Shown one piece after another: positions 41,504-51,037 of a stretch of DNA of 64,000 bases. Position 1 is the stretch's first letter, and each line of letters opens with the position of its first letter. This DNA is from DASRDR01 sp035550795. GTDB lineage: Bacteria; Methylomirabilota; Methylomirabilia; Rokubacteriales; DASRDR01. The notes under the pieces were generated by a model. The model worked only from the letters and a program-made list of their open reading frames with translations. It was not told where the DNA came from and did no database searches. Position numbers and translations under genes: made by a program. The stretch covers positions 13,641 through 77,640 of the forward strand of contig DASZOL010000054.1 in NCBI GenBank assembly GCA_035550795.1. Reading direction: 5' to 3'.

Positions 41504-42832
41504 TCAGCGCGGCGCGGGTGCGACGCCTCGCGTCACGGCGAGATAGACCGCCGCCGCGACCCCGAGGCTCGGCAGGGATGCCCCGATCGTCGGCAGCCCG
41601 GTCAGCCCGAGCGGCTCGAGCCGGCCCGCGATCCAGAGATAGGTGCCGACGCCCAGCGCCCAGGCGAGCACGCCTTGCCAGCGGACGCCGGACACGACCC
41701 CGTCTGCCCCGGTGGCGCCGAGGAGCGCCGCCGGCGCGTAGTGGCCTCGGCGCACCACGAAGTAGTCGGCGGCGAGCACGCCGAAGAGCGGCACGAACAC
41801 GGCGCCGATCAGAAGGAGGAAGCCCTCGTACCGGGTCACGTCGAAGACGAGCGCGAGGAGGATCGACACCGCCCCGAGCCCCCCGACCAGAGTCCGGACG
41901 GAGGCCCGCGGGAAGGCGTTCTGGAGGGAGACGGCGCACGAGTAGAGATCGGCCCAGGCCTCGTCGGTCTCGGCGGCGAGGAGCACCAGGAGAATGAGCG
42001 GCCCGGCCAGCAGTGCGATGGCCTCGACGAACGCTCTTGGATCATAGCTCGTCCGCATCGACAGGAGAATCAAGGCGCCAAGGGTGTAGAACCAGACGTT
42101 GGCGACGAGGTACCCGAGCGTCGTCCCCCAGAAGGCCGGGGCCGGCCGCCGGGCGAAGCGGCTGTAGTCCGAGACAAGCGGCAGCCACGAGATCGGCATG
42201 GCGATCACGATGTCCACGCCGGTCCAGAACGAGAGACCGCCGGCCGCGGGCGCGGACCACAGCGCCCCGACGTCCGCGCGGTCGAAGAGGCGCCAGGTCA
42301 GCCACCCGGTCGTCACGAGCACCGCCCACAGCGCGAACTTCGAGAGCCACTCCCGCACGACGGCGACCGGCGCCGAGAGCCCGAGGGCGATCACGGCGAG
42401 CCCGAACGCCACGACCCAGAGCCACGCGGCGTCCAGGCCGGTGAGGGTCCGGACGACGGCGTTCGCCGCGTGCCCCATGATGACGAGCTCGAACACGGTC
42501 CAGCCCAGGAGCTGGACGACGTTGACCGCGGTGGCGGCGTACGAGCCCCCGCGCCCGAGCGCCGGCCGCAGGCAGACCATCGTGGGCAGCCCGGTCTGGC
42601 TGCCCACGATCCCGGTCAGCCCCAGGAGCGTCACGCCGATCACGCTCCCCACCGCGATGGCGCCGAGCGCCTGGGGAAGCGAGAGGGCCGGCACCAGGAA
42701 GCTCCCCGCCAGGAGGACCAGCAGCCCGATCCCCAGGTCCCCCCACAGCACGGCGAACCCCCAGCCCCCGAGCCGACGCCCTTCGGGAGCAACCGGCTCG
42801 AGCTTCTGCCTCATCACGACCTCGGTGGCCAT
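41504..42832 (-). CDS. cytX: CytX-type hydroxymethylpyrimidine/NCS1 permease
   Basis: 442 residues with about 12 hydrophobic segments. GGWGFAVLWGDLGIGLLVLLAG and GSQTGLPTMVCLRPALGRGG are features of the NCS1 (CodB-like) family. The TPP riboswitch directly upstream identifies it as the thiamine-regulated member, CytX, thought to import the HMP pyrimidine moiety. This fits the thiD gene elsewhere in the window, which phosphorylates HMP. Confidence 0.9.
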   Translation of the reverse strand: MATEVVMRQKLEPVAPEGRRLGGWGFAVLWGDLGIGLLVLLAGSFLVPALSLPQALGAIAVGSVIGVTLLGLTGIVGSQTGLPTMVCLRPALGRGGSYAATAVNVVQLLGWTVFELVIMGHAANAVVRTLTGLDAAWLWVVAFGLAVIALGLSAPVAVVREWLSKFALWAVLVTTGWLTWRLFDRADVGALWSAPAAGGLSFWTGVDIVIAMPISWLPLVSDYSRFARRPAPAFWGTTLGYLVANVWFYTLGALILLSMRTSYDPRAFVEAIALLAGPLILLVLLAAETDEAWADLYSCAVSLQNAFPRASVRTLVGGLGAVSILLALVFDVTRYEGFLLLIGAVFVPLFGVLAADYFVVRRGHYAPAALLGATGADGVVSGVRWQGVLAWALGVGTYLWIAGRLEPLGLTGLPTIGASLPSLGVAAAVYLAVTRGVAPAPR

Positions 42833-42858
42833 GGCAACCCCTCCCCGCGACGGGCCCC

Positions 42859-42905
42859 GAGACGACGGAGGGCGCCGGGAGTCCCCAGCGCCCTCGTGTC
42901 GTCTC
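42859..42905 (-). terminator. Strong two-part hairpin between the TPP aptamer and cytX
   Basis: GAGACGAC pairs with GTCGTCTC and, inside that, GAGGGCGC pairs with GCGCCCTC around a 12-base loop: 16 base pairs with a small internal bulge. It sits right after the aptamer and ends about 26 bases before the cytX start. No T-run follows, so it may act as an expression-platform stem (Rho-assisted or translational) rather than a classical terminator. Confidence 0.55.
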
Positions 42906-42906
42906 G

Positions 42907-43006
42907 CTTGTCCCTACGCTGGCATTACCCAGATCAGGTTCCGGCGGTCGGCGGCGTTCTGGCCGCCCTCTCAGCTCGGCGTCCTCCGAGCTCCCGCGGT
43001 CGCGTC
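42907..43006 (-). promoter_or_regulatory. TPP riboswitch (THI element) upstream of cytX
   Basis: On the minus strand the conserved aptamer blocks occur in order: CGGGAGC (P1/P2 start), CTGAGAGG, ACCTGATCTGGGTAATGCC and AGCGTAGGGA. These are the TPP-binding pyrimidine and pyrophosphate sensor segments. The riboswitch should lower cytX expression when thiamine pyrophosphate is abundant. Confidence 0.95.
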
Positions 43007-43057
43007 ACCTCTCGGCTATGCCGTCACATGTCCGTCCCCAACGTACCTGATGCCACT

Positions 43058-43774
43058 CTACCGCAACGGGGACCCGGGCGGCGGCCCCGCGGGGACCCGC
43101 AGGCCCTTCCGGAGCTCCTTGTCGCCGCGCTCGCGCACGTCCTCCCCCCGGACGATGTAGATCACGTCCTCGGCGATGTTGGTCGCGTGATCGGCGATCC
43201 GCTCGAGGTTCCGGGAGATCAGGATCAGCGCCAGGGCGCGGGGAATCGTCGCGGTGTCGGCCATCATGTAGACGAGGAGTTCCCGGAACACCTGGTCCCG
43301 CAGGCTGTCGACCGCGTCGTCCTCCTCGATCACGGCGCGGGCTAGGTCCGGGTCGCGGCGCACGAACGCGTCGAGGCTCTTCCGCACCATCTCCTGGGCC
43401 AGTGCGGCCATGCGGGGGATGTCGATCAGCGGCTTGACCTGGGGCTCCTGGATCAGCGACCGCGCGCGCAGCGCGATGCTCACGGCCTGGTCGGCCATGC
43501 GCTCGAGATCGCTGTTGATCTTGATGCTGGCCACGAGGAACCGGAGATCCGAGGCCATCGGCTGCTGGAGCGCAAGGCGGGTGAAGCAGCGATCGTCCAC
43601 CTCGATGCAGAGGAGGTCCATCGCCTCCTCGTGGGCCAGGACCGCCTGAACGAGTCCCTCGTCGCGCTCCACCAGCGCCCGCACGCTCTTGTGGATCATG
43701 GCCTCGGCGAGGCTTCCCATCGCCAGGAGACGCTCCCGGATTGTCTGAAGCTCGACTTCGAAGTGTCGCTCCAT
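43058..43774 (-). CDS. phoU: Phosphate-specific transport system accessory protein PhoU
   Basis: 238 residues from the ATG at 43772-43774, all helical. Two PhoU repeats are visible, each with the metal-binding E/DxxxD pattern: QQPMASDLRFLVASIKINSDLERMADQA, and RALALILISRNLERIADHATNIAEDV. PhoU links the Pst transporter with PhoR signalling and limits uptake when phosphate is sufficient. It is the last gene of pstS-C-A-B-phoU. Confidence 0.95.
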   Translation of the reverse strand: MERHFEVELQTIRERLLAMGSLAEAMIHKSVRALVERDEGLVQAVLAHEEAMDLLCIEVDDRCFTRLALQQPMASDLRFLVASIKINSDLERMADQAVSIALRARSLIQEPQVKPLIDIPRMAALAQEMVRKSLDAFVRRDPDLARAVIEEDDAVDSLRDQVFRELLVYMMADTATIPRALALILISRNLERIADHATNIAEDVIYIVRGEDVRERGDKELRKGLRVPAGPPPGSPLR

Positions 43775-43788
43775 CGTCGCCTCCGAGA

Positions 43789-44607
<819 letters not shown>

Positions 44608-44616
44608 GATCGTCTC

Positions 44617-46218
44617 CTAGACGGCGGCCGTAGCGTACTTCCGGCGCAGCCGATTGCGCATGCCGATCGCAAAGAGGTTCAACAGCACGACGATGGTGAG
44701 CAGGAGCAGTGTCGTGGCGAACACCATGGGGCGCGCGGCGTCAACGTTGGGTGACTGGAAGCCCACGTCGTAGATGTGGAACCCGAGGTGCATGAACTTC
44801 CGGTCGAGGTGGACGAACGGCCAGAAGCCGTCCACCGGCAGGGCCGGCGCGAACTTCACGACGCCGGTGATCATCAGCGGCGCGACCTCGCCGGCGGCGC
44901 GCGCCATCGCCAGGATGAGGCCGGTCAGGATCGACGGCAGGACGGCGGGCAATACCACGCGCAGCGTGGTCTCGAGCTTCGTCGCGCTCAGCGCCAGCGA
45001 AGCCTCGCGCGTGCCGCCCGGGACCGCCGCCAGACCCTCCTCGGTCGCGACGATGACGACGGGGACGGTCAGGAGGGCGAGCGTCAGGGACGCCCAGAGA
45101 ATGCCGCCGGTCCCGAAGGTCGGCGTGGGGAGCGCCTCCGGGTAGAACAGCCGGTCGATGGACCCTCCGACCAGGTAGATGAAGAAGCCGACCCCGAAGA
45201 CGCCGAACACGATGGACGGCACTCCGGCCAGGTTGTTGACGGCGATGCGCACCGCGCTCACGAAGGGGCCTTGCCTGGCGTACTCACGCAGGTAGAAGGC
45301 CGCCAGCACCCCGAGCGGCGTCACCAGCACGCTCATGATCATCACCATCATGACGGTGCCGAAGATGGCCGGGAAGACGCCACCCTCCGTGTTCGCCTCG
45401 CGGGGATCGTCGGCGACAAATGCCCAGGCCTTCGCCGCGTAGTGCGCCACCTTGGCGCCTGTCCGCATCGCGTTCGGGAAGTAGACGTCGACGACCTGGG
45501 CGAGAGGAAGCGCCTTCTCCTTGGCGTCATCCGCCGCGACCACCATCACCTCGGTCTGCCGCGTGCGCAGCCCGGTCAGCCGCGCTTCCTGCGCCCGGTA
45601 GCGGTCCTGCAGCGTGGCGAGCTCGCGCTGGAGCGCCACCACCTCCGGCCCGGACGTGACGCCCCGGAGCTCCAGGCCACGGAGCTTCAGCCGGATCTGT
45701 TCCTGGGCATGGTTGATCCGCCCGATGTCCCCCTTCTCGATGCCCCGGAGCTCCCCCCGGACCCGTCGGGCGTCCGGCAGGCGCTTGGCGACCTCCGCCC
45801 AGCCCGCCTCGGGCCCGGAGGCGACGACCCGATCACCACGCCGTACCTCCTTGATCGTCCCGATCAGCGTGCCCCACTCGGTCCGCTCGATCACCGCCGC
45901 GTCGGCCGGGTGCTGACGCTTGACGATCTGGCTCTCGTCGATCCACTGGAAGTCAGCGCCGTAGAGGTCGCGGTTGGCCACCTGGAGCTTGATCCGGTAC
46001 TGGCCCAACTTGCCGGGGACGGGCTCGCGGTCGGCGAGCTGCCCGGTCATGACCTTCCCATCGCGGAGGGTCAGGCGCAGGACGTCCTTGGGCCAGAAGA
46101 ACCCGAGCCCGTTGTAGAGGATCAGGCCGATCAGCCCGGCCACCAGCAACAGCGCCAGCGCCAGCGCCCCGCCGGTGAGCCAGATGAAGGGCTCGCCGCT
46201 CCGCCAGAGCTTCCTCAT
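44617..46218 (-). CDS. pstA: Phosphate ABC transporter permease PstA, extended form
   Basis: 533 residues, about twice the E. coli length. After TM1 (ALALALLLVAGLIGLILYNG) there is an extracytoplasmic insertion of about 225 residues, including a region rich in coiled-coil-like heptads (QEQIRLKLRGLELRG, LQRELATLQDRYRAQ). The usual permease core follows (LAGVPSIVFGVFGVGFFIYL, then ARAAGEVAPLMITG). Such long PstA/PstC pairs are also known in Pseudomonas. ATG overlaps the pstC stop (ATGA). Confidence 0.93.
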   Translation of the reverse strand: MRKLWRSGEPFIWLTGGALALALLLVAGLIGLILYNGLGFFWPKDVLRLTLRDGKVMTGQLADREPVPGKLGQYRIKLQVANRDLYGADFQWIDESQIVKRQHPADAAVIERTEWGTLIGTIKEVRRGDRVVASGPEAGWAEVAKRLPDARRVRGELRGIEKGDIGRINHAQEQIRLKLRGLELRGVTSGPEVVALQRELATLQDRYRAQEARLTGLRTRQTEVMVVAADDAKEKALPLAQVVDVYFPNAMRTGAKVAHYAAKAWAFVADDPREANTEGGVFPAIFGTVMMVMIMSVLVTPLGVLAAFYLREYARQGPFVSAVRIAVNNLAGVPSIVFGVFGVGFFIYLVGGSIDRLFYPEALPTPTFGTGGILWASLTLALLTVPVVIVATEEGLAAVPGGTREASLALSATKLETTLRVVLPAVLPSILTGLILAMARAAGEVAPLMITGVVKFAPALPVDGFWPFVHLDRKFMHLGFHIYDVGFQSPNVDAARPMVFATTLLLLTIVVLLNLFAIGMRNRLRRKYATAAV

Positions 46219-48521
46219 AGGTATCGGTACTTCCTCCGGAGCTTCAGGCGCACCAGCTCGGCGGCGGTGTTCAGCACGAAGGTCAGGCCGAAGAGCAGGA
46301 GCGCGGCGAGGAAGAGCACGCGGTAGAGCGTGCCCTGCTCCGGCGCCTCGGGCAGCTCTACCGCGATGTTCGCCGACAGGGCCCGGAAGCCGTTGAAGAT
46401 GCTCCAGTCCATGACCGGCGTGTTGCCTGTAGCCATCAGCACGATCATGGTCTCGCCCACGGCCCGTCCGAAGCCGATCATGATCGCCGAGAAGATGCCA
46501 GGGCTCGCCGTCGGAAGGACGATCCGCAGCGCGGTCTGCCAGCGGTTGGCCCCCAGCGCGAGCGACCCCGCCCGGAGGTGGCCCGGCACGTTGGCGAGCG
46601 AGTCCTCCGCGATCGTGAAGATGATCGGAATGACCGCGAACCCCATCGCGATGCCCACGACGAGGGAGTTGCGCTGGTCGTACGTCAGCCCGAGGGCCGA
46701 GAGCAGCCAGCCGCGATAGTTGCCGCCGAGCAGGACAGCCTCGATCAGGCCCCCAAGACCGAGCGCAAGCCAGAGTCCCGCCACGACCACGGGGACCAGC
46801 AGGAACACCTCGGTCCCGGCCTTGACTCGTCCCCGGATCCGGATGGGCACCACCTGCCACGTGAGCAGAGCCAGCACGATCACCACCGGCAACACCAGCG
46901 GGACCAGGAAGAGGCCAGGCACGATCCGCTCGACCATCGGAGCGAGCCACAGGCCGGCCAGGAAGCCGAGGACGACGCTGGGGAGCGCGGCCATGATCTC
47001 GACCACCGGTTTGACGTAGGCCTTGAGGCCCGGGTGCATGAACTCGCTCACGTACACGGCGGCCAAGAGCGCGAGCGGCACCGCGATGAGGAGCGCGTAG
47101 AAGGTCCCCTTGAGCGTCCCGTAGATCAGGGGCGTCAGGCTGAACTTGGCCTCGAAATCGTCCGTCCCGCCGGTGGACTGCCACACGTACTCGGGCCGGG
47201 AGTACCCCTCGTACCACACCTTGCCGAAGAGGGTCCGCCAGGTGATCTCGGGATGGGGATTGTCCAGCCGCCACTCCGTCACCGTCCCGGTGTCGTCGAG
47301 CGTTAGGATGCCGTCCGCCTTCGGGGCAATCGCCACGCTGCGCAGCGGCCCACTCGTCGCCTTCCAGGACAGAAGCGTCTGCCCCGAAGTGCCGTAGTTC
47401 AGGTGCACCTCGCCGGTCGCGTCGGCGGTCGCGAAGCCCTTCTCGCGCTTGGAGGCGCTGATGTCGAGCACGGCCCCCTTCTGCGGCTCGAACTGGTGGA
47501 CGCGCGTGAGACGGCGCTCGCCACCGCCGGGGGGCGGGACGACCTGCCAGGTGGAGACGCCCCCGGATCGGTCGCCCACCACGAGGGTGCGATCACCGAT
47601 GAGGAACCCGAGCGCGGTCACCGCAACACCCGGGCGAGCGGTCACGTCCGACACCTCGACCCTGCCGGGGTTGGCCTGGTCGCGCAGGTCGTAGCGGGCC
47701 ACCTGGCCCCGCGAGGTTCCGATGAACAGGTCCTCGGCGCGTCCGTCGAGCGCGAGCTGAGTGACCTCTCCGTCGATCTGCAAGTTAAGGGTCTGCCGCG
47801 ACTCCTCGCGAGTGCCGGGGCCGATCAGCGCCTTCGTCTCCGCCGTGGCCAGGACCGCGAGCTCGGCGGCGCCCACCTGGCCGATCGCCAGCGGAGCGGA
47901 GTCGGGAGCGGCGAACACCAGGGCGCGGACCCTCCGCTTCGCGGCGGGGTCCAGGGCGAAGGGCTCGCCGAAGACCGGCTGCGGCGTCACCACCCGTTCG
48001 CCCCGCCGGAACGTGACCTCGAACTTCATCTCCAGGGGGATCACCCGCCCGTCGGACGTCCCGAGCGCATGGCGCGCCTGCCCTGTCGACGCGACGGCAG
48101 AGACCTCCGCCCCGTCGAGACCGGGGATGGGCACCGGCGGCAGGGCACGTCCGTCCTTCAGGCTGACGAGCCGCAGGAGGCCACGGCGGTCGATGCCGTA
48201 GGCGATCTCGCGGTACTCGTCGACCCCGAGCCCTGCGCTCCCCGCCAGCTGCCAGGCGGGCGCCGGCTCGGCGGCGCGGTAGGAGCGGGCCAGCCTCACC
48301 GTGGGCGTCCGGAACAGGGGATACACCTCGGCCACGATGACGAAGAGGATCGCCAGGATGGCGGCGATGATGATGAGGCCGCCCACGACGACCAGCCGCG
48401 AGGCCCACCGATCCAGGCGGAGCCGTCGCCGGGTCCGCGCCGGAGAGACGGCCAGCGGGCGGCCCGGCAATCCCGGCCCGCCCGCCCCGCGCTCGGCGAC
48501 CGCGTCGACGCTGATGGCCAT
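46215..48521 (-). CDS. pstC: Phosphate ABC transporter permease PstC, with large extracytoplasmic domain
   Basis: 768 residues, against about 320 in E. coli. TM1 lies at about residues 45-67 and is followed by roughly 350 residues with beta-propeller-like repeats (YEIAYGIDRRGLLR-type and LFIGTSRGQVARYDL, SGGVSTWQV, TADATGEVHL). The permease core begins near residue 465 (LIYGTLKGTFYALLIAVPLAL), with ALPSVVLGFLAGLWLAP and AVGETMIVLMATGN. The ATG lies directly after the pstS stop. Confidence 0.93.
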   Translation of the reverse strand: MAISVDAVAERGAGGPGLPGRPLAVSPARTRRRLRLDRWASRLVVVGGLIIIAAILAILFVIVAEVYPLFRTPTVRLARSYRAAEPAPAWQLAGSAGLGVDEYREIAYGIDRRGLLRLVSLKDGRALPPVPIPGLDGAEVSAVASTGQARHALGTSDGRVIPLEMKFEVTFRRGERVVTPQPVFGEPFALDPAAKRRVRALVFAAPDSAPLAIGQVGAAELAVLATAETKALIGPGTREESRQTLNLQIDGEVTQLALDGRAEDLFIGTSRGQVARYDLRDQANPGRVEVSDVTARPGVAVTALGFLIGDRTLVVGDRSGGVSTWQVVPPPGGGERRLTRVHQFEPQKGAVLDISASKREKGFATADATGEVHLNYGTSGQTLLSWKATSGPLRSVAIAPKADGILTLDDTGTVTEWRLDNPHPEITWRTLFGKVWYEGYSRPEYVWQSTGGTDDFEAKFSLTPLIYGTLKGTFYALLIAVPLALLAAVYVSEFMHPGLKAYVKPVVEIMAALPSVVLGFLAGLWLAPMVERIVPGLFLVPLVLPVVIVLALLTWQVVPIRIRGRVKAGTEVFLLVPVVVAGLWLALGLGGLIEAVLLGGNYRGWLLSALGLTYDQRNSLVVGIAMGFAVIPIIFTIAEDSLANVPGHLRAGSLALGANRWQTALRIVLPTASPGIFSAIMIGFGRAVGETMIVLMATGNTPVMDWSIFNGFRALSANIAVELPEAPEQGTLYRVLFLAALLLFGLTFVLNTAAELVRLKLRRKYRYL

Positions 48522-49493
48522 CTACTGGATCTTGTTCAGCTCTTCCCTCGCGATCAAGGCGGGGATCGGGAAGTAACCGTCCTTCACGACGACCTCCTGC
48601 CCCTCCTTGGACAGGATCAGCTTGGCGAACTCGCGCGTGACCGGGTCGAGGCCCTTCCCCGGCGCCTTGTTGACGTAGACGTAGAGGAAGCGGGCCAGCG
48701 GGTACTTCCCCGAGTACGCCTCCTCCGGCGTCGCCTCGTGGCAGCTGTCGCCGTCCTTCGCGGCGAGCGGCACGGCCCGGACGCCCGCCGTCGCGTAGCC
48801 GATCCCGCTGTACCCCGCAGCGTACCGGTCGACGGTCACGCCCTGCACGACCGCGGCCGACCCGGGCTGCTCCTTGACCTCGTCCTTGTAGTCGCCGTTC
48901 TTCAGGACGTGCTCCTTGAAGAACCCGTAGGTCCCGGACGCCGAGTTCCGGCCGTAGAGGCTGATGGGACGGCTGGCCCATTCCCCGGTCACACCCAGCT
49001 GGCCCCACGTCCTCACGTCTTCCTTGTGGCCGGCACGGCGGCTCTTCGAGAACACCGCGTCGACCTGGGCGATGGTCAGGCACTTCACCGGGTTGTCCTT
49101 GTTCACGAACACGGCCAGCGCATCCACCGACGTGCGGAGGGGCGTCGGCTTGTAGCCGTACTTCCTCTCGAACTGGTCGATCTCGGTGCCCTTCATCTCA
49201 CGAGACATTGGGCCCAGCTGCGCCGTCCCAGAGATGAGGGCCGGCGGCGCCGTCGAGGAGCCCTTGCCCTCGATCTGGATCTTCGCGTTCGGATAGAACT
49301 TGTTGAACTGCTCGGCCCACAGCGTCATCAGATTGTTGAGCGTGTCCGAGCCGATGCTCGACACGTTGCCGCTGACACCGCTGGTCGTCTTGTACGAGGT
49401 GAGCGCCGGATCCAGCTGGACCTGGGCGCTGGCGAGCCCGGCCCCCAGGCCGACCACCGCGGCAACGGCCGCCACGAACGCTCGGGTCTTCAT
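48522..49493 (-). CDS. pstS: Phosphate-binding protein PstS
   Basis: 323 residues with a signal peptide (MKTRAFVAAVAAVVGLGAG, cleavage near ASA-Q). The phosphate pocket is typical: VSSIGSDTLNNLM, GKGSSTAPPALISGTAQLGPMSR, and GRNSASGTYGFFKEHV with the SGT phosphate loop. It resembles the SphX/PstS branch. An AGGAGG ribosome-binding site lies just before the ATG, and an inverted repeat lies about 55 bp further upstream. Confidence 0.95.
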   Translation of the reverse strand: MKTRAFVAAVAAVVGLGAGLASAQVQLDPALTSYKTTSGVSGNVSSIGSDTLNNLMTLWAEQFNKFYPNAKIQIEGKGSSTAPPALISGTAQLGPMSREMKGTEIDQFERKYGYKPTPLRTSVDALAVFVNKDNPVKCLTIAQVDAVFSKSRRAGHKEDVRTWGQLGVTGEWASRPISLYGRNSASGTYGFFKEHVLKNGDYKDEVKEQPGSAAVVQGVTVDRYAAGYSGIGYATAGVRAVPLAAKDGDSCHEATPEEAYSGKYPLARFLYVYVNKAPGKGLDPVTREFAKLILSKEGQEVVVKDGYFPIPALIAREELNKIQ

Positions 49494-49548
49494 GCGTGCC
49501 TCCTGAGGCTAGTGTTAGGGGTTCACGTGTCGGTCAGGGTGCGGCAAC

Positions 49549-49564
49549 GTAACGTCCGCGTTAC
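49549..49564. promoter_or_regulatory. 6-bp inverted repeat upstream of pstS, candidate operator
   Basis: GTAACG-TCCG-CGTTAC is a perfect 6-bp dyad 56 bp before the pstS ATG, overlapping the last codon of the decayed response-regulator gene. It does not match the E. coli Pho box (two CTGTCAT half sites). It could be a PhoB-like or other regulator site. Confidence 0.35.
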
Positions 49565-50005
49565 GGGGGCGGCCGGCCAGACTCCCGGTAGCGATACCCC
49601 ACGCCCCGGACGGTCTCGATGGCGGGCCCCGGGAGGCGCGCCGCCAGGAACTTGGCACGCGGACGAGCTCCTCGCCACGCTCGCCGCCGAGCCGGGCCGC
49701 GTGTACGGCCGGGACGAGCTCCTCGAACTCCTTGGGCCCGAGCCCGACCGCGCGCCCTCCCACGGTGACCGCGAACCGCCGTCGGTCCACGATCAAGTCC
49801 CCGACCTTGATCCGGTACCGCCGCGCATCGGCCTCGGCCGGCCGAGTCCGCCCGACGACAGCGCGGACCCGGACGATCAGCTCGCGAGTCGAGAAAGGCT
49901 TGGTCACGTAGTCGTCGGCCCCGACCTCGAAGCCGAGGACCTTGTCGCCCTCCTCGGCACGGGCGGTGACCATGATGATGGGCAGCGCGCGGGTGGCCGG
50001 ATCCT
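49561..50005 (-). pseudogene. PhoB-like response regulator remnant with inverted segment
   Basis: What is left begins in the middle of the receiver (DPATRALPIIMVTARAEEGD, VGADDYVTKPFSTREL), so the phosphoacceptor Asp is lost; an in-frame TGA lies just before. A winged helix begins with VGLGPKEFEE, then breaks. The next 57 bp (49665-49721), flanked by two GAGCTC palindromes, give a normal PhoB sequence (LLATLAAEPGRVYGRDEL) only when reversed. After that about 16 codons are missing, and the last strand (IETVRGVGYRYRES) is in another frame. It sits upstream of pstS like a normal phoB would. Not functional as assembled. Confidence 0.8.
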
Positions 50006-50164
50006 GTTTGGACCATCATCTCGCTGGTGTCACCCTCGCTTCGCATCCGGATAGGAGTCTGGCGCTCCCGGGTTGCGGTCGGATGACGGTCCGGTAAACT
50101 CTGGGTGACTCGCCCCGCGTGACCCGCCGGGCGGCCTGCGCGGCACCCGCTGACCGGAACCGGT

Positions 50165-50735
50165 GCCGTTCCGATCAACCACCTGCTGGTGGCGCCGATC
50201 GGGCTCCGGGAGGCGCTGGTGCAGAAGATCCGGCGCGAGGCCGCCCACGCGCGGGCGGGTCGCCCGGCCCGATCGTGGCGAAGGTCAACAGCCTCGTCGA
50301 CTGGCCGATGATCCAGGAGCTCTACGAGGCCAGCCAGTCCGGCGTCACCATCGACCTGATCGTGCGCGGCACCTGCCGCCTTCGGCCGGGCGTCCCCGGG
50401 CTGTCGGAGGGCATCCGCCTCGTGTCGATCGTCGACCGCTTCCTCGAGCACGTCCGGATCCACTGCTTCGAGAACGGAGGCGCCCCGGAGCACTCCCTCG
50501 CTTCCGCCGACTGGATGCCGCGCAATCTGGATCACCGCGTGGAGACCGCGTTTCCGATCCTCGATCCCCGGCTCCAGGCGGAGGTGCGCCAGATCCTGGG
50601 GTCCAGCTGGAGGACACGGTGAAGGTCCGCCTGCTCCAGGCCGACGGCACCTCGCTGCGCGCGCACGCGGCGGGCTCCGCGCCGCTGCGCTCGCAGGAGC
50701 GGTTCCACGAGCTGATCGCCGCCCGGCGCAGCTGA
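50165..50735 (+). pseudogene. ppk1: Polyphosphate kinase 1 C-terminal remnant
   Basis: All three frames together encode the C-terminal third of Ppk1: INHLLVAPIGLREALVQKI (frame starting near 50171), then VAKVNSLVDWPMIQELYEAS, TIDLIVRGTCRLRPGVPGLS, SADWMPRNLDHRVETAFPI and, in the third frame, VQLEDTVKVRLLQADG to the stop at 50735. Frame changes occur near 50255-50272 and at a GGGG run near 50598. The first about 450 residues, including the first catalytic His, are absent. It is a decayed gene or one damaged in assembly. Confidence 0.85.
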
Positions 50736-50818
50736 GAGGTCGGGGCGGGACGCCCCCCGTCACCCAGGCGGTCAGGACCGTCATCCAGACGTAACACTCA
50801 CCCGGTAGCGTGGGGCCC

Positions 50819-51037
50819 ATGGACACGCTCCCGGAGGTCCTGTACGAGCTCCTGCTCTACGGGCTGGTCGCCCTCGCCTTTCTGGGGCCCGTCGAGGCGT
50901 TCCTGCGCTTCCGCCAGCGCCGGGCCGTCCGCCGCCACGCCGGACGCGCCTACCTCCCGATGGCGGATCCGTGGGTGACCCTGATCGTCGCGCTCGCCGG
51001 CGCCGGCACGCTGGTGCTGGTCAGCGCCCTCTCCTGA
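50819..51037 (+). CDS. Small two-span membrane protein
   Basis: 72 residues from the ATG at 50819 (a GTG at 50810 would add three). Two hydrophobic helices (VLYELLLYGLVALAFLGPV and VTLIVALAGAGTLVLVSAL) flank a basic loop (RFRQRRAVRRHAGR). No family recognised. It stands alone between the ppk1 remnant and phnD. Confidence 0.5.
   Translation: MDTLPEVLYELLLYGLVALAFLGPVEAFLRFRQRRAVRRHAGRAYLPMADPWVTLIVALAGAGTLVLVSALS

Noticed and set aside
47403..50054. 883-residue plus-strand ORF opposite pstC and pstS
   Set aside because: Shadow of pst genes. Its LLATLAAEPGRVYGRDELLE piece looked like a response regulator but comes from the inverted segment of the phoB-like remnant.
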